Origin: JAGVSR01 sp963786675
GTDB lineage: Bacteria; Pseudomonadota; Alphaproteobacteria; Rhizobiales; Hyphomicrobiaceae
NCBI GenBank assembly: GCA_963786675.1
Contig: CAWAZY010000004.1
Span: 1-64,000 of the forward strand
Direction: 5' to 3'
Length of the DNA: 64,000 nucleotides
The notes under the pieces: model-generated
Told to the model about the DNA's origin: nothing
Databases searched by the model: none
Seen by the model: only the letters and a program-made list of their open reading frames with translations
Shown here: positions 28,750-36,805 of the stretch, piece after piece
How the letters are laid out: each line of letters begins with the position of its first letter
How positions within the stretch are numbered: the first letter of the stretch is position 1
Position numbers and translations under genes: made by a program

Positions 28750-30583
28750 TCATACGGCCCGCTCCATCGCCTCCAACTCGTCGATCATCCCTTCGATGAC
28801 ATTGAGGCCCTTGTTCCAGAACTCCGGATCGCGTGCATCAAGACCAAACGGCGCCAAGAGTTCCGAATGGTGCTTGGAGCCGCCTGCACTCAACAGGTCG
28901 AAGTACTTGGCAACAAAGCCCGGGTGCGCCTCGCGGTACAGGCCGTACAGCGAATTCACCAAGCAATCGCCGAACGCGTAAGCGTAGACGTAGAATGGCG
29001 AATTGATGAAGTGGGGGACGTAGGTCCAGAAGACCTCATATCCGGGCTTGAAGTCGATTGCCGGCCCCAGGCTTTCCGTTTGAACTTCGAGCCAGAAGGC
29101 GTTGAGCTGATCGGAAGTCAACTCGCCCTGGCGGCGCGCTTCGTGCACCTTGCGCTCGAACGAATAGAACGCGATCTGGCGCACCACCGTGTTGAGCATG
29201 TCCTCGACTTTGCCCGCGATCATCGCCTTCTTCTCGCGTGGATCGGTCGTATCGGCCAACAGCGCGCGGAAGGTGAGCATCTCACCGAACACGGACGCAG
29301 TCTCGGCCAGCGTCAGCGGCGTGGGCGCCAACAGTGCGCCCTGCTTGCGGGCCAGCATCTGGTGCACGCCATGACCCAGTTCGTGCGCCAGCGTCATCAC
29401 ATCACGCGGCTTTCCCTGATAGTTCATCAGCACGTACGGATGCACGCTCGGCACGGTCGACGCCGAGAACGCGCCCTTGCGCCTTGCCGTCGCGCACCGG
29501 CGCGTCGATCCAGCCCTTATCGAAGAATTCCTTGGCGGTCGCTGCCATCTCCGGCGCGAACTGACCATAGGCCGAGAGCACCGCGTCTTGCGCTTCCGCC
29601 CACGAGAAGATGCGCTCGGGCTTATCGGGCAGAGGCGCGTTGCGATCCCAATGCGCCAGCCGGTCCATGCCGAGCCACCGCGCCTTCATGGCGTAATAGC
29701 GATGCGACAACTTCGGATAGGCCGCCCGCACGGACGACACCAGCGCATCCACGACCGGCGCCTCGACGCGGTTTGCCAGATGGCGGCTGTCCGCGACATC
29801 CTTGAACCCCCGCCAGCGGTCGGAGATTTCCTTATCCTTGGCGAGCGTGTTGGTGATGAGCGTGAACAGGCGGACGTTGTCGCCGAAGACTTTCGCCAGC
29901 GCCTCCGCGCCAGCCTTGCGCCGGGCTCCGTCGGGGTTCGACAGCAGATTGAGTGTTGCCTCAAGCCCAAGGGGCTCGGCCTCGCCCGCGACGGGGAAGC
30001 GGAGCGTCGTCATGGTCTCGTTGAAGAGACGCGAGAACGCTCCCCGCGAGGTCTGACTCTTCTCCGTGAACAGTCGCTCCAGCTTTTCATCCAGCTGGTA
30101 GGGCTTCTCGCGGCGCAAATCCTCAAGCCAGGGCTTGTAGTGCACCAACGCCGGCGACGTCATTGCCGCGGCCATCACCGGCTCATCAATCTGATTGAGT
30201 TCCAGCTCGAAGAAGATGAGATCGGTGCCGATGCGGGTCAGCGCCTCGTTCGTATCGCCGTAGAATTTCGCCCGCGCCGGGTCCGCCTGGTTGGCGTAAT
30301 AATAAAGCCCCGCGTACGACGCGAGCTTGCCCATCAGATCCGACAAATCCTCGTAGGCCTTGATGACCCGAGCCAGCGCATCACCGTCCTTTGCAAGGTC
30401 GGAAAGCTTACCCTGGCTTTGTTCCTTGAGCACCTGGGCATCCCGTACCGCGCGGGCCAGATCGCGTGCGACTTCGGGGGCATCCGGGGCGGTATAGAGA
30501 TCCGAAAGGTCCCATTCGGGCATCGGACCCAGATCGGCCGATTTGAGGGAAGTGTTCGCCGAAGCCGTGGTGGAAGTGGTCAT
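28750..30583 (-). CDS. pepF: Oligoendopeptidase F, M3 family, frameshifted
   Basis: A zinc oligopeptidase of about 610 residues split between two frames. The N-terminal part starts at the ATG at 30583 (MTTSTTASANTSLKSADLGP, EWDLSDLYTA) and runs to about 29485. The C-terminal part holds the catalytic motif LAHELGHGVHQML and the downstream Glu in TLAETASVFGEML. The join sits in KAQ/GAFSAS, where one extra C restores the expected DGKAKGAFSASTVPSVHPY-type sequence. The frames are otherwise well conserved, so this is probably a sequence error. PepF degrades short cytosolic peptides. Confidence 0.87.
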
Positions 30584-30905
30584 GCGTGTCCTCTTGCATG
30601 GGCGGGCTTCGCACTGGGAAGCCGGGCCAGCGGTGTCGTTGGCTTCAATTAAGCACCGGACCGGCAGAGGGCAAGCCGTTCCCGCAGTGTCACCTTGGGG
30701 CCCTTCCCCGGCGCGGCGCACCCTAGGCGGGGCTCTCAATGCCGCGTGAAACATAACCCCGGATGCGCCCAGGTTTCACGGGGCAGGCGTTCATCGAGCT
30801 TCAACCTTGCGCGCTGAATTCCCGAACGCCAGGCGCGCACCCAATTGTCGGGAATAATCGCCAATGGTATAAGTGCGGTAGTTGAAACTGAAAAATGAGG
30901 ACTGA
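30584..30905. other. Divergent intergenic region between pepF and the glycine-rich-domain gene
   Basis: About 320 bases with no supportable gene. GAGG at 30897 precedes the next gene. No clear promoter boxes or palindromes seen. Confidence 0.45.
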
Positions 30906-31583
30906 TTGAACACCTTTTACGAGCTGATAATTCCCGTTATTTTTGGAACTGTACTACTCACCATCGTTACCCTCTCTGTTCGCCACCGGCGACGGCTGCG
31001 CTTCATCAACAGCTACACATGGCCACCGGGCCTTCTGAAGCGCCTCAAGCACCACCACCCTCACCTCACGTCAGCCGAAATCGACCGCATCGATAGCGGT
31101 CTGCGCCAGTTCTTTCGCGCTTACCTGAATGGTGGATTGCGTTCCGTGGCGATGCCATCGCAAGCCGCGGACGACCTCTGGCACGAATTCATCCTCTACA
31201 CGAAGGCCTACGATAGCTTCTGCCAGCAGGCCTTCGGACGCTTTCTGCACCACACTCCCAGCGCCGTTTTGAAGCCAAAGCAAAAGGCCAGCAACGAAGG
31301 CCTGCGCCGCGTCTGGTGGCACTGCTGCAAGGAAGAAAAGATCGATCCGCTCAAGCCAAGCGCGCTGCCGCTTCTCTTCGCGCTCGACGCCGATCTCAAG
31401 ATCCCGAACGGCTACCACTACACACCGGATTGCAAAACGAAGCGCAAGGACGCCGACGGTGGCAGCGGGGGCGGCGGAACCAGCCAGTGCGCCAGCGACT
31501 TCTCCGACAGTTCCATCGATGGTGGCACCGATGGGCTTGGCGATGGTGGCAGTGGCGACGGAGGCGGGTGCGGCGGCGACTAA
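30906..31583 (+). CDS. Glycine-rich domain-containing protein with membrane anchor
   Basis: A 225-residue protein. The N-terminal helix (FYELIIPVIFGTVLLTIVTL) should anchor it. The middle carries ADDLWHEFILYTKAYDSFCQ followed by FGRFLHHTP, the core of the bacterial glycine-rich domain (GRDP-like) family. The tail is Gly/Ser/Asp-rich and ends GDGGGCGGD. The start is TTG at 30906, supported by GAGG six to seven bases upstream; there is no ATG that keeps the helix. It is monocistronic: a strong terminator follows. Function is unknown; the conserved Trp-His and His-His pairs hint at metal binding. Confidence 0.72.
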   Translation: MNTFYELIIPVIFGTVLLTIVTLSVRHRRRLRFINSYTWPPGLLKRLKHHHPHLTSAEIDRIDSGLRQFFRAYLNGGLRSVAMPSQAADDLWHEFILYTKAYDSFCQQAFGRFLHHTPSAVLKPKQKASNEGLRRVWWHCCKEEKIDPLKPSALPLLFALDADLKIPNGYHYTPDCKTKRKDADGGSGGGGTSQCASDFSDSSIDGGTDGLGDGGSGDGGGCGGD

Positions 31584-31603
31584 ATCCGCGCTGCAGCTGC
31601 CGC

Positions 31604-31634
31604 AAAAGCCCGCTTAAGCGGGCTTTTGTTCAAA
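31604..31634 (+). terminator. Rho-independent terminator
   Basis: Perfect hairpin with arms AAAAGCCCGC and GCGGGCTTTT around a TTAA loop (31604-31627), followed by further T residues. It ends the transcript of the glycine-rich-domain gene. Confidence 0.9.
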
Positions 31635-31794
31635 AAAGGACCAAGCTGAGCCTTGGTGAAACCTCCTGTTTACTGTTGTGGGGCAATCTCGGCCTGTTCG
31701 TTCGCGTGGTCGGCGGTGCGTTGTCTCCAGTTGGGACAGCACGTGTAAGAGCCGAAGGCCATAAGTTTCAGTTCGAGTAGAGTACGAGTGCCAA

Positions 31795-33303
31795 ATGGCC
31801 AAGCGCGTCCTTATCGTCGATGACGATCCAGCCCAACGCCGCATCCTTGAAGAAACAATCAAGCGGCTGGGTTTCGAGACCCGATCCATAAATTCCGGCG
31901 ATCAGGCCATCCAGATCCTCGACGGTCCGGAACGGGGCTCCATTTCGCTTGTGCTTCTGGATCTGGTGATGCCAGGTGTTGACGGTATGACCGTCCTCGA
32001 CCGGCTCTCCCAGAAGCCCGGCATCCCGCCGATCATCGTGCAGACGGCGCACGGTTCGATCGATGCCGCCATCAACGCGATGCGCGCTGGCGCCGCCGAT
32101 TTCGTCATCAAACCGGCCTCGCCCGAGCGGCTCGAAGTGTCGATCAAGACGGCGCTGAAGATCGAAGCCCTGTCGGGCGAGATCAGCCGCATCAAGAAGA
32201 AGGTCGAGGGAACCCTCACCTTCTCCGATCTCATCATTCGCGGCGACGCCATGCATCGCGTCATCGCGCTCGGCAAGCGCGCGGCTTCCTCCAACATTCC
32301 GGTTCTGATCGAAGGCGAATCAGGCGTCGGCAAGGAACTGATCGCACGCGCCATCCAGGGCGAGAGCGAACGTGCCGGCAAGCCGTTCGTGACGGTCAAT
32401 TGCGGCGCGATCCCCGAGAACCTCGTCGAGAGCATCTTGTTTGGCCACGAGAAGGGCTCGTTTACAGGCGCCTCGGAACGCCGGATCGGCAAGTTCCAGG
32501 AAGCCGATGGCGGCACGCTGTTCCTCGACGAAGTCGGCGAACTGCCGCTCGACGCCCAGGTGAAACTGCTGCGCGCACTGCAGGAAGGCGAAATCGATCC
32601 GGTCGGCTCCAAGCGTCCGGTCAAGGTCAACTTCCGGCTCGTCTCCGCCACCAACCGCGACATGATCCAGCTGGTGAAGGACGGCAAGTTCCGCGAAGAT
32701 CTCTATTATCGCCTGAACGTGTTCCCGATCTGGGTACCGCCGCTGCGCGAACGCATCGAGGACGTGCCCGAGCTCGTGCAGCACTTCATTGCCCGCTTTG
32801 CGGCCGAGGAAGGCAAGCGCATTTCGGGACTGTCGCCCGACGCCATGCGCCTGCTGCAATCCTATTCGTGGCCGGGCAACGTCCGCCAGCTTGAGAACGC
32901 GCTGTTCCGCGCCGTCGTCCTGGCAGACCGCACGGAGCTTACAGTCAACGAGTTCCCGCAGATCGCAGCCCACGTCGAAGGCTTCGCTGCGGAAATTCCA
33001 GCCGCACCCGCCGAGCCGTTCCGCAAGCCGATCTATGCGGGTCCTGCTCTGCTGGGCGCTGAGAACCGCGTTCCCCAGACCATGGAAGTGCGCGCCGATA
33101 CCGGCACCGGGGCACTCGGCATTGCGGCGATCGACGCTGCCGGCGACATCCGTTCGCTGGAAGCTATCGAGGCCGACATGATCCGGCTCGCCCTCGGCCG
33201 CTATCGCGGTCACATGACGGAAGTCGCCAAGCGCCTCAATATCGGCCGCTCGACGCTGTACAGAAAAATGCAGGAATACGGTCTGGAGCCACGCGTCAAC
33301 TAG
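31795..33303 (+). CDS. Sigma-54-dependent response regulator, NtrC family
   Basis: A 502-residue activator. The receiver domain has the acidic pair (VDDD) and phospho-acceptor Asp56 in LVLLDLVMPGVDG. The AAA+ domain has Walker A GESGVGKELIAR, the sigma-54 contact loop GSFTGA (Ser in place of the usual Ala), Walker B GGTLFLDEVGEL and SWPGNVRQLEN. The C-terminal Fis-type helix-turn-helix is EVAKRLNIGRSTLYRKMQEY. ATG at 31795. No sensor kinase is adjacent, so it is an orphan here, and its targets cannot be read from the sequence. A terminator follows. Confidence 0.92.
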   Translation: MAKRVLIVDDDPAQRRILEETIKRLGFETRSINSGDQAIQILDGPERGSISLVLLDLVMPGVDGMTVLDRLSQKPGIPPIIVQTAHGSIDAAINAMRAGAADFVIKPASPERLEVSIKTALKIEALSGEISRIKKKVEGTLTFSDLIIRGDAMHRVIALGKRAASSNIPVLIEGESGVGKELIARAIQGESERAGKPFVTVNCGAIPENLVESILFGHEKGSFTGASERRIGKFQEADGGTLFLDEVGELPLDAQVKLLRALQEGEIDPVGSKRPVKVNFRLVSATNRDMIQLVKDGKFREDLYYRLNVFPIWVPPLRERIEDVPELVQHFIARFAAEEGKRISGLSPDAMRLLQSYSWPGNVRQLENALFRAVVLADRTELTVNEFPQIAAHVEGFAAEIPAAPAEPFRKPIYAGPALLGAENRVPQTMEVRADTGTGALGIAAIDAAGDIRSLEAIEADMIRLALGRYRGHMTEVAKRLNIGRSTLYRKMQEYGLEPRVN

Positions 33304-33350
33304 CCAACTTTCCCGAAAGGGAGAGCCCCTTGAACGCCCTGCAGATCGTC

Positions 33351-33388
33351 GAAGGGCCCGGTGGCTTCACACCGGGCCCTTCGTCTTT
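33351..33388 (+). terminator. Rho-independent terminator after the sigma-54 activator gene
   Basis: Perfect 13-base-pair hairpin, arms GAAGGGCCCGGTG (33351-33363) and CACCGGGCCCTTC (33370-33382) with loop GCTTCA, followed by GTCTTTT. Confidence 0.88.
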
Positions 33389-33606
33389 TGGGCTTCATGG
33401 AGGTATGCGGATCATGTGCTCCGCATGCGTTTGAAACCCTTGGATGATCTGTGGCTCCGCAACGTCATTGCATGGCGAATCGGATAACCAGGGGCCAACG
33501 GTCTTGAACGCTGGGCTTTTCCTTGATTGCCTGCGTAACGTGTCTGCCTGGGAAATATGCGCCGGGACCAGCCGTTATTTAAAGTTCGGCACGCGGGAGG
33601 AGCGCA

Positions 33607-35550
33607 ATGCGTCTCAGCACTTGGGTTGCAGCGGGCGTCACAGTCAGCTGGCTGGCATCCGCCGTCATGGCGCCGGACGCGTGGGCCATCGATCCGGACC
33701 CGGCACCAGCCACGGCCGCCACGCCGGCTCCGGATAGCACCGGGGCCACGGCGCAAAACCCTACGGCCTCACCCATCGAGACGGGCAGCATCGATCCCGC
33801 CGAACAGGCGATTGGCGCCGCCGCGCGCAAACTTCTCGCACCCGCCGATGCGCTGCCCCATCTCTTGCCCGAGGCCGTCACGACCGATGCGGCAGCGCCA
33901 GCCGTGCCCGGCGAAAAGCCGAAGTTGACACCTGAAGAGGAGGACCGCGCCGCGCTCTCCGCATTCTATCAGTCACGCGCAGATCAGCCCCTGTGGGTCG
34001 ATGCCAAGGGTTTCACCGATAAGGCGCTCGCGGCCATCGCGGAGTTGCAGCGGGCTGCCGAGTACGGCCTGGATCCGGCGGATTTTTCTGTTTCGGACGG
34101 TATTGGCGCGGAAGATGCCGGTACGAACGCGAAAGCCGCGCCCGAGGCCCTGGCGGCAGCCGAAAGTTCTCTGTCACTCGCCGTCATGACCTACGCCCGC
34201 CACGCCCGGGGCGGCCGCATTCCACAACCCGCCAAGCAACTATCGTCCTATTTCGACCGCCGTCCGCAACTGAAAGACCGCACGCAACTTTTGTCGGAGC
34301 TAGCCGCGGCGAGCGATCCGGCCCGTGTACTGACGTCGCTTCATCCCCAGCACCCGCAGTTCGAGCTTTTGCGGCAGGCGTGGCTGGAAGCCTCACGCAA
34401 CCGCAAGGCCAAGGCCGTCAAGATCCCAGCCGGTCCTGACGTGAGGCCTGGCGAAAGTCACCCTGATGTTGCCCTGCTGCGCCGCCGCCTCGACACACCG
34501 GCGGAGGCAGAGGCTCAGTCTGAATTGTACGATGCGCGCCTGGAACGGATCGTCAAAGGCTTCCAGCATTTGAAGGGTATCAGTCCGGCGGATGGCATTC
34601 TGACAAAAGAGACCCGCTCCAAGCTCAATCAGCCGGTCAAGGGTAATGCCGGTCAGCTCGCCGCCAATATGCACATGTGGCGCTACGTGCCCGCCGATCT
34701 CGGCGCCATGCACGTCATGCTCAACGTGCCCGAATACAAGATCTGGATTGTCCGCGACGGCGAGACCGTTTTCGACGAGCGCGTCACGGTGGGCCTCGTC
34801 AACAAGCAGACACCCATCTTCTCCGATCAGATGGAACTGGTGACGTTCAAGTCGCGCTGGCGCGTGCCGGATTCGATCAAGGTGCGCGAAATCTGGCCGA
34901 GCTTGCTCAGTGGCGGCGGCATGATGCGCCAACACAAGCTGGAGATGCGACGGCTGGACAACGAAGAGCTCGTCGACTGGCGCAAGATCGACTGGTCGAA
35001 GACACCGATGAACGACTACGTCATCTGGCAGCCGCCGGGCAGCTTCAATCAGTTGGGGATCGTGAAGTTCTCATTCCCCAACAAGCACTACGTTTTCATG
35101 CACGACACGCCCGACAAGCACATGTTCAACTGGACCCGCCGCGCCAACAGCCACGGCTGCATGCGGATCCGCAATCCATTGAAGATGGCCGAAGTGGTCC
35201 TCAATGCCGACAAGGGCTGGGACCGCGCCCAGGTCGATGACGCTGTCAAGAACGGGCCGGATCACAACATCATCAAGCTCGACCGCAAGATCCCAGTCCA
35301 CATCACGTACTTCACAGCGCGGGTGAGCGAGGGCGGCAAGATCGAGACGTTCAGCGATGTCTACGGTCACGAGAAGCGGTTTACCCTGGCTCTGCAGGGC
35401 AAGTGGGACAAGATCAAGGTCGGACCCGACCACCTCGCGCCCGTCGATGAATCAACGCCGCCGCGCGTGGCCGCCCGCAAGGCACCCAAGAAGAAGCAGG
35501 GTGACAGCGTGGTGGACCTGATCAGTTCAACCCTGGGCGGTGCGTTCTAA
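33607..35550 (+). CDS. L,D-transpeptidase (YcbB/LdtD type)
   Basis: A 647-residue periplasmic enzyme that forms 3-3 crosslinks in peptidoglycan or anchors proteins to it. It has a signal peptide (cleavage near DAWA), a Pro/Ala-rich linker, the scaffold region FYQSRADQPLWVDAKGF, a peptidoglycan-binding domain (VALLRRRLDTPAEAE, LERIVKGFQHLKGI) and a YkuD catalytic domain with VMLNVPEYKIWIV and the active-site NSHGCMRIRNP. The C-terminus has a basic extension (APKKKQGDSVVDLISSTLGG). ATG at 33607 after GGAGG. Monocistronic, between a terminator and a convergent gene. Confidence 0.92.
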   Translation: MRLSTWVAAGVTVSWLASAVMAPDAWAIDPDPAPATAATPAPDSTGATAQNPTASPIETGSIDPAEQAIGAAARKLLAPADALPHLLPEAVTTDAAAPAVPGEKPKLTPEEEDRAALSAFYQSRADQPLWVDAKGFTDKALAAIAELQRAAEYGLDPADFSVSDGIGAEDAGTNAKAAPEALAAAESSLSLAVMTYARHARGGRIPQPAKQLSSYFDRRPQLKDRTQLLSELAAASDPARVLTSLHPQHPQFELLRQAWLEASRNRKAKAVKIPAGPDVRPGESHPDVALLRRRLDTPAEAEAQSELYDARLERIVKGFQHLKGISPADGILTKETRSKLNQPVKGNAGQLAANMHMWRYVPADLGAMHVMLNVPEYKIWIVRDGETVFDERVTVGLVNKQTPIFSDQMELVTFKSRWRVPDSIKVREIWPSLLSGGGMMRQHKLEMRRLDNEELVDWRKIDWSKTPMNDYVIWQPPGSFNQLGIVKFSFPNKHYVFMHDTPDKHMFNWTRRANSHGCMRIRNPLKMAEVVLNADKGWDRAQVDDAVKNGPDHNIIKLDRKIPVHITYFTARVSEGGKIETFSDVYGHEKRFTLALQGKWDKIKVGPDHLAPVDESTPPRVAARKAPKKKQGDSVVDLISSTLGGAF

Positions 35551-35573
35551 GGCACGGCACGCGCAACTAATCT

Positions 35574-36635
35574 TCAGTTCGTCGTCAGGGCCGCTGCGAA
35601 TGTCAGCGCATAGTAAATGATCAAGACCGCAAACATCACATAGAATGCGTTGCGATTGAGCGCATGGGCGAGGCGCGAACGCCCCTTGGTGTCGAGCCGT
35701 TCCGCCACGATTGAATTGAGCAGGACCGCGACGATGGCCGCAAACGTGCCCACCGCGATGCGATCGACAAGCAGCGATCCGATCGCCGGGTTCAGCACAG
35801 AGTTGAGCGAATACATGTTGCCGACGGCGGCGAAGATGGCGCTGCCGACCATTGTGGCGCGGATGGACAGCGCTGAGACATGGATCGCGAACGTCATGAG
35901 AGCAATGATATTCGCGACAATAAAGCCTATCAGGACCGCGACGACCAGCCGCCCGCTTTCGCGATCGATGTCGATGGTCATGATCAAACGAGAATACTGA
36001 TCCGCCGATGCATCCTTGATGCCGAAGTTGGTCTTGTAGGTCTCGGTCTTTTCTTCGAGCCGCAGCCCCAGCACTTTGTAGCCTTCAAGATGCAAAAGGC
36101 TGCTGATGATGCTCTGGCTGGTGTTGGGCGCCAGTTTCAGTTCGGACGCCGTCTGAGACGTTTCGATGATCACACGCAGACTCTGGCTGTCGAACGGGAA
36201 GCTTTCCAGTTGCCAGTCGTGGTTAACCGTGACGGAGACGATGCCTGATGAGTGGAAGGTCCCATCGGGAAGCTTGCGCTGGCTCTGGGAACGCACCGTC
36301 CATTGGCGGCCATTCAAGACCTGGAAGAGTTCGAAGGGCCGGAAGGCCTCATCGGAGCTGATCCACCACATATAGAACTCGGCGCCGAAGCTGCCGTTGA
36401 CGAAGTCGATGCTGTGGATGCCGTTCAGCCAAACGCCGACTTCGACGGTCTGCGGGGTGGCGAGATTGCCGGTGCGGCAGCCGCGCGAGGCTCCGCAGGT
36501 GCAACGGCCGCGCCGGCACGGACCGGCGACCGCCAACACCAGTAGGCCGACAGCCACAGCGCACATGCAGGCGCACGCAACCGCAAACGGCCGCACGCAT
36601 CGGCCACGCACAATTTCACGCAAACTTGCCTTCAA
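35574..36635 (-). CDS. Prokaryotic pentameric ligand-gated ion channel homologue
   Basis: A protein of about 353 residues with the layout of Cys-loop receptors but no Cys-loop. It has an extracellular beta-sandwich (PQTVEVGVWLNGIHSIDFVN, FYMWWIS, GIVSVTVNHDWQLESFPFDS) and then four membrane helices: LVVAVLIGFIVANIIALMTF, IRATMVGSAIFAAVGNM, GTFAAIVAVLLNSIVA and FYVMFAVLIIYYALTFAAAL. The TTG at 36635 behind GGAGG gives a signal peptide. Between it and the sandwich a second frame reads VRAGAAVAPAEPRAAAAPA, a more natural cleavage region, so two compensating frame errors near 36520 and 36460 are possible. It would form a ligand- or proton-gated channel; ligand and ion are unknown. Confidence 0.75.
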   Translation of the reverse strand: MKASLREIVRGRCVRPFAVACACMCAVAVGLLVLAVAGPCRRGRCTCGASRGCRTGNLATPQTVEVGVWLNGIHSIDFVNGSFGAEFYMWWISSDEAFRPFELFQVLNGRQWTVRSQSQRKLPDGTFHSSGIVSVTVNHDWQLESFPFDSQSLRVIIETSQTASELKLAPNTSQSIISSLLHLEGYKVLGLRLEEKTETYKTNFGIKDASADQYSRLIMTIDIDRESGRLVVAVLIGFIVANIIALMTFAIHVSALSIRATMVGSAIFAAVGNMYSLNSVLNPAIGSLLVDRIAVGTFAAIVAVLLNSIVAERLDTKGRSRLAHALNRNAFYVMFAVLIIYYALTFAAALTTN

Positions 36636-36738
36636 AGCGACGCCCCACCTCCCGATCCCGCCACATGATGGTCTGTCCCGGTGAACTTGGCAAACGGCGG
36701 GTTGGGCACCCATCCAGTCCGAAGCGGCGTCTCCGCGC

Positions 36739-36776
36739 AAAAGAGAACGGCGTCATCCAGGGGGAGGGCGCCGTTC
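36739..36776 (-). terminator. Terminator of the TonB-dependent receptor gene
   Basis: On the minus strand, arms GAACGGCG and CGCCGTTC (36745-36776) enclose a 16-base loop and are followed by TCTTTT. It lies just downstream of the receptor stop. Confidence 0.6.
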
Positions 36777-36805
36777 GCAGTGTCACAGACGGGAGAGTTT
36801 GCCGT

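Noticed and set aside
29477..30652. 391-codon open frame opposite pepF
   Set aside because: Antisense shadow; pepF motifs lie on the other strand.
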